NCBI GenBank assembly: GCA_949358305.1
Contig: OX442318.1
Coordinates: forward strand, 6,992,501-7,056,500
Source of the DNA: Strigamia acuminata
Lineage: Eukaryota; Arthropoda; Chilopoda; Geophilomorpha; Linotaeniidae
DNA length: 64,000 nucleotides
Direction of reading: 5' to 3'
Positions within the stretch are counted from its first letter, which is position 1. Each line of letters starts with the position of its first letter. This document shows, piece by piece, positions 48,379 through 58,549 of the stretch. Under the pieces are notes generated by a model that was not told where the DNA came from, ran no database searches, and saw nothing but the letters and a program-made list of their open reading frames with translations. Made by a program: the position numbers and the translations under genes.

Positions 48379-51011
48379 ATGGCAGATGACGAAGTCAACC
48401 TCCATGTGGACGATGAAACGCCAATGGAAGGAGCCGGTAACGACGTCCAATTACCGTTACAAGAGAGGGTAAATTAATAAAATAGTTTTTACCTAGTGTT
48501 TCAGTCAGAAAAATTGAGTAATTTCACTTTTCCTGACTTCAAACACAAGCCGCTAAAAAATAAAAATGGCGGCTATAAAAGTCACGTGCTTCAAGCATGT
48601 GCGAAGGGAGTTGCCATGACAACCAACATCCCTTAGTGACTCACAGCCACAAGCGCTAAGCTTAAAAAATATTTCAAATAAGAAATTATTTGTTTATTTT
48701 TAAATAAACTAATTTATTTATTTTTCTTCGAATATAGATCGAGAGGGATCGAGAAACGCCATTCGCGCTTCCCGATCACGTGCCGACTCAGCACCCGCTG
48801 ATTTTTCGAGCGGCGTTGCCCGAAAAAATCAGAAGACTGAAGACGGCAAACAACACGTGGTGGAAGTTGCGCCACGACTTCAGCAGATCGGCTCTGCAAG
48901 GATTCGGAGCAAGAGGCCGGTTCATCGAGCGCCTTCACGTCGACGGAGTTGACGAAATCGAGTGGACGCTCGACGAGAGCCCCCCAGGACCGCTTGCAGC
49001 AGAGTTGCTGCACAACCAGTGGCCAGTGACGCCACGAGAGCGTCACGAGCGCAGAAGAGCGCTAAAGAGTACCGGAATTAATTACGGTGCTCTCACCCAA
49101 TTGAGGAAGAACCTCAAAACGACACAACGCGAAGTCGTGCAACGGTACCGCAAGTCCGTTCGTGACGGGAACCCGCAATTTCCCGTCACACAAACCGAGC
49201 TCCACCAGTTGGCGCTCGCAGGATGCTTCAACGATTTTCCGGGATTCTTCCCGTCGAAAGCACTCCGAGCTGCCGCAGTGCAGCTTCGCGTCGACGAAAA
49301 TCGACAACTGGCTCAAGAACACGAGGCAGAGGAGCAAGCGCGTTGCGCTCTCCCTTTTTATCGGGAAGATGAAATTCCGGCCCCAGCGGCCATCAATCCT
49401 CCGCCGCAAGACGAGGATTTGAGGGTGGGGCAACTCCCTCCGCCGGTTCCAGTCCGACCGATGTTCCGCGAATCAAGCCGCGATCGAGAGGAACGACAGA
49501 GGCGATCGCGCCCGTATTCGACTGACGCACAGCCATCACGCCCGCAGTCGCGACGAGGACGGACACCAGAGTCATTTGGCTCGTCGTCTTCGCTGAGTTT
49601 CGAATCGGACTCCACAATTAAGTCCGCCCGAAGTAGCCGAACCGCCTCCACGTTCAAAGTGGACAACCCGGCTACTCCATACGCCATGAGACGTGTTGTC
49701 GGTGATATCTCTCCCGACTGTAGCGTGCCTGTACCTGGACATGCTAGCCGCTTGCCCGAACAAGGATATGTTTCTCGCTTGCCGGCTGGAGTTAGCAACC
49801 TGCAACTCCGGCCATTTTTTAGTGAGTCATTCGGACCACAATGGACCTGCTACGAGCAGCAGCCCATTAGAGCGCAGCAGAAGCTGGACGCGTACCAAAG
49901 CGCCCAGATCGCCGAGTCGCAGAAGGACTGGCAGAGATTGGCTGAAAGGCTAGAGCTCTCAGACATCAGGACCATTGATGATCCCCGCCTGATGGATTTT
50001 CAGCGTCAGCTAATTCCGGGGATGACTAGGGTGTTGTACCCTGGTGTTCTTCCTTCGCCAGGACAGGCGTTAGCGGCCATTACGTACCTTTGGACCGCGC
50101 CGATGGGCCTGTCGGAGAAGAAAGTCGAGCTGTGGTACCACCTCAGGCTCGACCCGCCTACGATCTTAGCCGAGCTAATAAAGCAAGTCGTAGCAAACGG
50201 TGAGACCGAAGAAGAGGCCGCCGTTCGGTTGCGAACCGAGTGGTCCTTTGCGAAGGCCACGGCGCGAATAGCCGGAAGACCACCGCTTCCAGTTACAAGC
50301 GCCACAGCAGCTGCGTCACTGGCTGTTTTCCAGTCGGCCCAAGAAGGCGCTGGATGCTCGTTTTGGCAAGAGAACCCGAGAAGTTCTCCAACTCCTGCCG
50401 GAGTTCAACGGGAAGTCGAAACCCGTCAGCTCCCCGGTGTGGGTCGAGCGCAGGGACGAGGCGTCACACCCTCGTCAACCTCCGCACCCGCGTTGGTTTT
50501 CTTGGGCTCGCCGAGCCATTTCGACGATGCCACGACGGAAGACTCACGTCCACCGCCGCCGCCGCCGCCAGCCAAGCCGGAGACGAGGGTCAAGCCGCTG
50601 AAGAAGGAGTCGGCTTTCAAGACCCTGATGCGCCTGTATCCGCACTTCTATTTGACGCCGGATACGCGAACACTGCTTAGCAACAACCACAAGTTGTCGA
50701 GGCAGGTGTTTATGTGGCTCGAAGACCACATTCGGGTGTTAAGCCCACCATCGGTGCTCCATGATCGACTCCTGAGAGCACGATTAGCGCCAGAGGATCC
50801 GATAGAGTTTGCGGCGCTAGGATTTTTCAACCGAGCGAACTCGGCAAGAATCATCCAGGTTTGGCTTCATGTCAACCCTGGAATGGTCTCCGGACCAAAC
50901 GCAGGTCGCGACCTGTGTACGGGTAACGAGCGGTCCAACCCGAGGGACGACACCACGGATATGATGCGCCCGTTGACGCCTGAGCGAACTCAGAACATGG
51001 ACGAATCATAA
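48379..51011 (+). CDS. Spliced accessory ORF of unknown function in the env position
   Basis: Exon 1 48379-48468 (30 codons from MADDEVNLHVDDETPM) joins exon 2 48738-51011 in phase 0; total about 787 aa. Donor AGG/GTAAAT, acceptor TTTTTCTTCGAATATAG. Exon 2 is open from its acceptor but has no ATG for over 300 codons, so splicing supplies the start. There is no signal peptide or membrane segment, so it is not an envelope gene. The chain has a helical N-terminal region (NNTWWKLRHDFSRSALQGFG), a Ser/Arg-rich middle, a conserved-looking helical block (about LDAYQSAQIAESQKDWQRLA), a PPPPPPP run and a C-terminal helical part. It is GC-richer than pol. Function not recognised. Confidence 0.65.
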
Positions 51012-51063
51012 ATTGGTTCGTTCATTTTCTCTCCATGTAAGATTCGTCTTAAATGGGGGGATG

Positions 51064-52044
51064 TGTGGTGATCTCAAAATATTTCACCAACTTAGAAGAT
51101 AAAATTAATTGTCTTCTAATTAATTTGACTGTGGCACACGCCAAGTCAGATCATGTGACCGAGGGGAGAAATCCTCTCTAGGCACATATCACCCCAGGTT
51201 GTCCGGGGTGAAAAACGGTTATTAGGCGTTATGGTGCAATATGGTGTAATAACCACTAGTTGCACCCATTTGAGCTAAGTGCGCAGGTTTTCTGCGCAAT
51301 ATTGAAGCGTGCTGGGCTCGCGTCTTGGCTCAAATCGAGACTCTTGACAAAAATACACAACCCACAACATCACTGCGATATCTGCTCCGACAATACGTAT
51401 TGACAGTGGACCGTGTAACCGTCAAGTTTCACCAGCTTGCTTTGTAACGAATTACAAAGCCAGCTATCCTGCTTGAATTAGCCGTAGCTAATTCCAGCAA
51501 TCGAGAAGAGAAGTTTCCCGACGATCGTGAACCATCGCCGTCGCTGCCGCGCGAACGACAGCCACCGCCATCGTACGAGAGCCGGACGCCTACAGCCGTC
51601 AACCACCGCCGCCGAGCCGTCGCACGAGCCGTAGAAGAAACCCACGAGAACCATCGTCTTCGACCATCGTTCGTGAGTTTGCCGAAAACGAAGACGTTTG
51701 CCTTCGCTCAACAACATTGTGTTGTTTAAGCGCCATTTCTGACGCTTTGTAGCTTGCAACAGTCGTTGCAAGCCCTTCCTTTGTTTCATTGTTTCCCGCT
51801 CATTTTATTCTTGCGACTTGTCGCATTTCGTGATATTCATAATCATTATTAATATATATTGTAATTTAAACCGAATAAATAATTGTGTGATTTTTATTAC
51901 CATAATAAACTGTCTTTTTATTCCTATTTTCGTAAACTTAACCCTAGACAAGTTTCGGCCGCGATATAAGTCTTGTAAAGCATTCACCTGCGGTTTCGTG
52001 CTTATTTATTAGAAATAAGTGCGATAATAACCCGGATCGCAGCA
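51064..52044 (+). repeat. 3' LTR of the gypsy element
   Basis: 981 bp, matching 39680-40660 with one difference seen (TATTAGGCG here, TATTAGCCG in the 5' LTR). Confidence 0.92.
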
Positions 52045-52109
52045 TAAACCAAAATATTATTTTACAGACTTTTTCTGTTACTTCACTAGTGACCACTAGG
52101 GTCACTACA

Positions 52110-53363
52110 AGCTTTCGTTCTCGAGATTTTTTGCGTTTTAAAACAATTTTTGACCCAATTCGCCAAGTTTTATTGCACTAGTCATTTCTGAATTTCAGAT
52201 TTTGTATTACTTTTGTGGATTTCTTCAGCGTTAACGGTACCAGGGTGTGACCAGCTGCCCAAGCAGGCTGATCACTTGCCTGCAACACAGGTCACTCAAG
52301 ACAGCTCTCGCACATCATGTGTGTCTCATGCGACCTGTTGTGGTTACCCGCAACCAGGTGTAGCTGTGGGCCGGAAGTGCCCTTCCGGAAGTGGTAGACA
52401 GGTACACACATTTTGTATTGTTTATTTATCCATTTGATATTTAAGTGTATAATATAGAAGTGTCATATTGTTATTTACGTTTTTTACGTGTTATTATGTT
52501 TCACTTAATACACCTCTCTGCCTACAGGCTGTACTGTTTTCTGTTTACTTAATTTGTACAGAGAGGGCGTCACTTTCCTTCTCCTTGTTTTCTCAAATAT
52601 TAAATGGCTTGGTTGCTTCTCAACCTGTTTCCTACCAACAAAGATGGTCTATTTACTTCATGTCCACTCACTGTGACTCCGCTAAATTAACACGAACTGC
52701 ATCCAATCGATCTCGTGTGTCATGGCGATCCCAAGATTGTTGTGACACGCGGTCCGTTCAGGAATGGCTGCTAGGCAGCCATTACATTTAGGAAATACAC
52801 CTTGAGACACCATATCACACCCCTAGACAACAATAAAGCAATAACCAAAACCTAAACTTGTGTCTTTTGTGTATTTCGTGGATTTAATCATCGTGTGTGT
52901 TGCGTCCAGCGCCTCGTGGCCCTCCCCTGACCACGTGGCGTCCGTTCGAACACTCACAAGTATACAGAACTTTTCAAAAAATACCGCGATTTGTGGTAAT
53001 GGTGCTGTACCTGTACCGCTTTACTTTAGCAAAATCTCAAAAAATCTAGCAAAATCTCACAAAATCTCTCGCGATCTCGTACTGTTACATCTGAAGAAAT
53101 TCACAAAAGTACCAGTGAAGAGATTCAAGAATTATTACAAACTTGGCGAATTGGAACAAAAATTGATTCAAATAGCAAATATATCTCGAGAACGAAAGTT
53201 CGGATCGTCAAAAACGTTCTGGGCCGTGCGTGCCATCGAGGTAAAATGCGTGCGCCGATATAAAATGACACAGTATTAACAGTTAGTGATGTTTATTTGA
53301 TTTACAAGAAAAAGTTTTTTTTAAGTTTTTCAGGTTTTAAAAATTTGGTGCCACTTCTTTTAT
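52110..53363 (+). other. Unassigned DNA with an exon-like cysteine-containing stretch
   Basis: 52229-52401 lies between an acceptor (GATTTCTTCAG) and a donor (CAG/GTACACA). One frame reads VPGCDQLPKQADHL, SCVSHATCCGYPQP and KCPSGSGRQ. It may be an exon of a gene or of an old transposon; no other exon could be tied to it. AATAAA occurs near 52833. From 53215 the sequence matches the duplicated segment at 30205. Confidence 0.3.
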
Positions 53364-54560
53364 TCATCCTCTAAGTCTTTTGTCTGCAGTAGCCGGTGGC
53401 TGCACACCCCTGTAATGCAAATAAAGTGAAAATTATCGATTTGTTACCTGAACACCATGTCAGTAGTCCTAAACAATGCTTTTATTTGTTAGTTAATACA
53501 AGGATCAACTCTTTTCATACTTTTCTAGTCCCTGCCTCTCAAAAATATATCTACTTTTAATCAATTTGCGCCTGAATTTGCAAAACTTCACAGGTCCTGA
53601 TTGACACATTTGAAAATCTCTCAAATATTTCTTAAATATTACATTTTTTAAATATCGTCTCACATTTTATCTCCCTTTTTTGCTCCATCACCAGGATAGT
53701 TCATTTCTGTAAGGAGCCGTCCATAAATTACGTAACGCCTTAAGGAGGGGGGAGGGGGTTTCAAATTTTGTTACGGGTTGTTACGACGGGGAAGCGGGGG
53801 GGGGGGGGGGAGTTCGCAATAATGTTACGTAACATTATTGAAATATTGAACATTGAAAAACATGAGATTGTCTTGGAAAGATGAAGTTTAAAAAGTCAAA
53901 AATACCTGCATTCATGAAAATTAAATTTTTAAAACGTCATTTTTAAATTGAAATTGAAAATGACTAAATTTGTATAAAAATTAGGGGGGGGCGAATGGTC
54001 AGTTTTGTTACCGTACGTAATTTCCTAGGGAGGTTGTGCGGATTTGTTAAAACCTTGTTACAGGGGGGAAGGGAGTCTAAAAATGCAAAAATTTGCGTTA
54101 TGTAATTTATGGATGACCCCTAATGCAAATAAAGTGAAAATTATTTGAATGACAAACATTGCGAAATGAGAGCAAATGACTTGTGATAACACAACCAACT
54201 CGATATTTTTCTTATTATCCCTTAACTCTCAAAACTACTAACATTTTGGATCAAACGAAACAACTTCAGCATTTTTCTTTCACACGTTAAGACTGGTTTA
54301 CCGTAATACAACGTACTTTTGGTCACCACCCGATTGCCCTCCGTCAGCAGCTTCACATGTCAGTAAAAAACACGCCAGGCAGACCGCGATGAATGCGATT
54401 TTTAAAGCGATATTCATGTTCTGTGACAGAAAAAATAAAGTGAAATAAAGTGAAACTAAATATGACTATTGATGCTTACCAAAGTTTTTCCTACAGTTGC
54501 ACAGACGAGGAATCTCCAAAGTTGAGTTGTGAATGAGAACTTTTGACTCCTGTATTTATA
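53364..54560 (-). pseudogene. Peptide gene copy D, truncated by a 4-bp insertion
   Basis: Minus strand: TATAAATA (54560-54553), 5' UTR exon ending 54480, coding exons 54417-54317, 53706-53664 and 53409-53364. The signal peptide is intact (starts MNIALKIAF, one Lys codon shorter than B). Exon 2 has an extra TATC relative to B, which shifts the frame and gives a stop at 53690-53688, so the product would end KNELSW after about 39 residues. The second-intron MITE sits at the same place as in copy B, and donor 2 is changed to GTGAGA. Splice sites otherwise persist. Confidence 0.6.
53713..54120. mobile_element. MITE at a splice acceptor of copy D (orthologous insertion to 30702-31056)
   Basis: Same TAA-flanked element as in copy B (TAA 53710-53712 and 54121-54123), with left end GGAGCCGTCCATAAATTACG. 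It shares the insertion point, so it entered before B and D were duplicated. Confidence 0.8.
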
Positions 54561-55675
54561 GTTTGATATTTTAATTGCTTAGCTATGACTTATAGAATAA
54601 ATAAAACGTAATTCCAATCAATCCTTAGAGATGGATGAATAAAACTAATAAAGTGCACTCAATTTATGGTTTTTGCAAACATTAAAGTTTAATTGTAATT
54701 TAATAAAATTTATAATAAAAATTTATAAAAAATGTTATAAAAATTTCATACAAATTTTATAAAAATTTTGTACAAATTTTATAAAAATTTTGTACAAATT
54801 TTATAAAAATTTTGTACAAATTTTATAAAAATTTTGTACAAATTTTATAAAAATTTTATACAAATTTTATAAAAAAATTTATACAAATATTTATAAAAAA
54901 AATTATACAAATTTTATACAAATTTTATACAAATTTTATAAAAAAATTTATACAAATTTTATAAAAAAATTAATACAAATTTTATAAAAAAATTTATACA
55001 AATTTTATAAAAAAAATTATACAAATTTTATAAAAAAATTTATACAAATTTTATAAAAAAATTTATACAAATTTTATAAAAAAAATTATACAAATTTTAT
55101 AAAAAAATTTATACAAATTTTTTTAAATTTTATACAAATTTTATACAAATTTTATAAAAATTTTGTACAAATTTTATAAAAATTTTGTACAAATTTTATA
55201 AAAATTTTGTACAAATTTTATACAAATTTTATAAAATATTTTATACAAATATTTATAAAAAAAATTATACAAATTTTATACAAATTTTATACAAATTTTA
55301 TAAAAAAATTTATACAAATTTTTTTAAATTTTATACAAATTTTATACAAATTTTTTTAAATTTTATACAAATTTTATACTAATTTTATACAAATTTTATA
55401 CAAATTTTATACAAAATTTTATATAAATTTTAGAAGAAAGAGAAGTTATAAAATAAATACAGCGTAATTCCAATCAAGCTTTAATGACAGAAGAATAAAA
55501 CTAATTAAGTGCGCACAATTTATGATTTTCGCAAACATGAAATTTTAATGGTCATTGATTAAAATTTATAATAAAAATTTATAAAATTTTATATAAATTT
55601 TATACAAATTTTTTAAAAAGAATTATAAAATTTTTATACAAATTTTATAAAAAAATTATAAAAATTTTATACAAA
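54561..55675. repeat. 5' flank of copy D with expanded AT-rich arrays
   Basis: About 54720-55430 is a long array of ATTTTATACAAATTTTATAA-type units of 20-22 bp. The frame that spells YKFYKNFVQILYKFYK is an artefact of this array. Module copies with TTAAGTGC...TTTATG lie at about 54595-54690 and 55440-55550. Confidence 0.8.
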
Positions 55676-56340
55676 TCGTCACGGGCAGGCTACCCACCCT
55701 CTTTTTTCATTTGATTTGATTTGAACTTTCCCATCCTATTTTTCTATATTATTTTCTTATTTCATCTTCTGTTCTCTAATGATTCATCCTCTCTTAATCA
55801 ATGCGCCAACAAGATGTTGCACATATGATTATTCTCAACAATTAGATCTTTATTTCTACTTTTCACCCCCTGACCCACTTTTTGTTGACCAGTCATGTGA
55901 CTAAGTTTACTTGTTTGCAGTTATCCCAACCTAAATCACTTCTCTTCTTGTCCTCTACTAGGAACCACCTCCTTTTAGTTAACATTTAGAAAATGTCAAT
56001 CTATTATTTGCGCCCTTAAAAGTGCACTCTCATACCATGACCCTATTGCGCCCATTCTATGCCAAACATTTTATATTTCACTGCTCGTTGATATTCCTCT
56101 CCTCCCTGAGGTCAATATCATTGCGCATTTACATTATTTTATCACCACAACACCGACCTGTGAGTAGAATAACTGTCCAATATAAATAATGTTTAGTCAC
56201 TGCGAGCTTAGATTCTTTGAGTCCCCGGATGTCCATATTTGAAGGAGACAACGTTTAGAAGAATCTACGAACTTTGCCCAACTTATTGCGCCAAATTAGC
56301 TTTTGCGCGATATTTGTTAGATTAATTACAACTAAATTTA
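55676..56340. other. Unique insertion between AT arrays
   Basis: About 665 bp of higher-complexity DNA (starts near CGTCACGGGCAGGCTACCCA) absent from copies A and C at this place. No coding frame, inverted ends or clear target duplication were found. Nature unknown. Confidence 0.35.
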
Positions 56341-56832
56341 ATTTTATAAAAATTTTATACAAACTTTATAAAAATTTTATACAAGTATTTATAAAAATTT
56401 TGTACAAATTTTATATAAATTTTATACAAATTTTATACAAATTTTATATAAATTTTAGAAGAAAGAGAACTTATAAAATAAATAAAGCGTAATTCGAATC
56501 AAGCTTTAATGACAGAAGAATAAAACTAATTAAGTGCGCACAATTTATGATTTTTGCAAACATGAAATTTTAATGGTCATTGATTAAAATTTATAATAAA
56601 AATTTATAAAATTTTATATAAAACGCCAAAATAACCTGCAACGTGGCAAGGCCTTATGAAAATAACAAATGCACATTGTATTTTTTATTCAAATTAATCT
56701 TTATTAAAATATATTATAAGTGATGCGCATTCAAAATAAAAATTTTTAATGTACAATTTGTAAGTCAATATTATCAAATTTAGACCAAAATTTCACTTAA
56801 AACATTAACCATAACCAGGGTGAGGTACCTAA
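56341..56832. repeat. Continuation of the duplicated flank
   Basis: A further short AT array and a third module copy (about 56475-56570), then sequence matching 980-1230 (ACATTAACCATAACCAGGGTGAGG). Confidence 0.6.
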
Positions 56833-57147
56833 GGGGCCGTCCATAAATTACGTAACGCTCCAAGAGGGGGGAGGGGGTTTCAAATTTTGTTACGGATCAT
56901 TAGTAAGGGAGAGGGGGGGGTTCAGTAAATAATGTTACGGTCCATGAAAAAAATTTTTAAATGTTTAAAAATTGAAAATATACGCGTTTTTGAGATTGAC
57001 TTTTGAAAATTTTTGGGGAGGGTAATTTTAGTTTTATTACGTAAATAGGGGGGTTGGGGTTTGGGAATTTGTTACGGCTATGTTACGGAGGGGGGGAGGG
57101 GGTCTAAAAAGGCCATAATTTGCATTACGTAATTTATGGACGGCCCC
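56833..57147. mobile_element. Third copy of the TAA-duplicating MITE
   Basis: Ends GGGGCCGTCCATAAATTACG and CGTAATTTATGGACGGCCCC, flanked by TAA (56830-56832, 57148-57150). The matching site near 1222 (GGTGAGGCCCCTAACGTGAC) has no element. Confidence 0.8.
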
Positions 57148-57699
57148 TAACGTGACATTTCGAAATATGATAAGAGCAAAACAAAACATTTGATTGAAAA
57201 ATAATTCAGAGAAAAGTTGTTTGGCTTCAAGGGCTCACTTGGACTCACAAGGACTCACTTGTCAGTGCAGGTGCGAGCGTGTTAATCCCCTTTGGTTATT
57301 CTTGTTTATTTTACATACAAATCTTAATTTATATCAAATATCTAACATAAGTTACACATACATACATAAATAATTATATTTTATGTATTTATTCAATTTA
57401 CAAGTTAGTTTAAATTTACCGCTATTTTAATAAATACCACCACCTAGTGATAAAATTGATCATTTAATTCAATAATAGTACGTAACCGTCATAAGTGGAT
57501 TGCGATCACGTGGCACACTTTAATGTTTATACACAGTGAGTGAAAAGTCTGAACACATTTTTTTCTTGAAAATACCGGGTGGCCCAAATAAAACTGGCCC
57601 GACTTTAAAGTGGGTGTCTTAAAAAAATGTATATACTGTTCAATTAAGTATACAGGCTATAAGTTATTTTAGTTGTGGGCAGTGTTGTTTAATTAACGT
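57148..57699. repeat. Duplicated flank up to the second LTR element
   Basis: Matches about 1240-1330 and then 38220-38700. The non-autonomous LTR element interrupts it at AATTAACGT. The uninterrupted copy near 38690 reads AATTAACGTTTCTGG. Confidence 0.6.
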
Positions 57700-58518
57700 T
57701 GTCGCGTCCTACTTGGTATAGGTTTAAATAGCGCTAACGTGTAATACTTTACCTGTGATCAATTATGCAAATACCCAAATGAATACCAAATGTATGTAAA
57801 TAAACAGGTAATTTATTCACCAGGCTTTATGCCTTTAAAATACACTCAGTAATAATTCTAGAGTCGACGTGGTCAGCGTCGAACAAAGGATTTCTCAAGA
57901 TGGCGTCGTCGGTTCCGCGTGGTCGGCGGAACAAAGGCGGCGTCTCGAGTTGTCGTTAATTCGTCACGGATTCGTCTTTACGGACGCGGTGGAATGCTCT
58001 CTCGAGTCTTCTATCCGTGCCTGTTGTCTAGGGTTTGGTTTAGCGTCGCAGAGGCCTCGTCTAGGAACTTTGGGGTTCCCTACAAAGCACTCGGGCACTT
58101 ACTTCGGCGAATAATCGTCTGGGCGATTATTCTGGGTGATTTCACAAGGGCTATTCTCGTGCTTTCGCAGGAATAGCTCGCAAGTGACTTCGTGAGAGTT
58201 ACAGTTTGCACTTTACTCAGCGATCCTCGATCAATCCTAACTTGTAGTTGAAGTTGGCCTGACGGTGAGGTAGTTGCTGTGTTCTTGGTGTCGTTTGTGT
58301 AAGTTCTGTCTTTTGGCGGGAATTTCTCCCTTTTATGGGTCAGTGTGAGGGGCCGGCGCAGCCAATGGGGGCTTGCCACCCGACACCTCACTCCTCTCGG
58401 GGCACACACCTGCTCAGAGAGAGGCGGAGCCAACACGAGAGGAATGACCCGTCTGTTGCAGTGAGTCAAAGGGCAAATATCCGCTTGGGGGGAATATTTA
58501 TCCCTTTTGCTCACCACA
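57700..58518 (-). repeat. 3' LTR of the non-autonomous element
   Basis: 819 bp. On the minus strand AATAAA at 57817-57812 is a candidate polyadenylation signal. The plus-strand frame at 57869 occurs identically in both LTRs and is not a gene. Confidence 0.8.
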
Positions 58519-58549
58519 CGTCCTTCCCCCAGCTTTGAACACGGGGTGT

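Larger units (their letters stand above)
39680..52044 (+). mobile_element. Full-length Ty3/gypsy-like LTR retrotransposon, 12.4 kb
   Basis: 981-bp LTRs (39680-40660, 51064-52044) start TGTGGTGATC and end CGCAGCA. The target duplication is TAAA (39676-39679, 52045-52048). A primer site TGGGGGCCCAGCCGGGAT (40663-40680) lies two bases after the LTR and a purine tract AAATGGGGGGATG (51051-51063) precedes the right LTR. I noticed a single LTR difference (C at 39842, G at the matching site), so insertion is recent. It encodes gag-type ORFs, pol in the order protease, RT, RNase H, integrase, and an accessory ORF. That order is of the Ty3/gypsy type. Confidence 0.93.
38755..52109. mobile_element. Solo LTR split by a later gypsy insertion
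   Basis: The left part 38755-39679 begins TGTAATGAGCC and the right part 52049-52109 ends GGGTCACTACA; together about 986 bp. The four bases outside are AGCT on both sides (38751-38754, 52110-52113), a perfect target duplication. It shows TG...CA ends and no internal coding DNA of its own. The gypsy element (39680-52044) sits inside with its own TAAA duplication. The frame at 39067-39288 falls within this LTR and is not a gene. Confidence 0.7.

Noticed and set aside
48379-51011. Envelope gene in the gypsy element
   Set aside because: The predicted product has no signal peptide, transmembrane segment or fusion-protein features, so only its position resembles env.
55185-55382. Frame YKFYKNFVQILYKFYK as a small protein
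   Set aside because: It is a translation of an AT-rich tandem array and varies freely among the duplicates.
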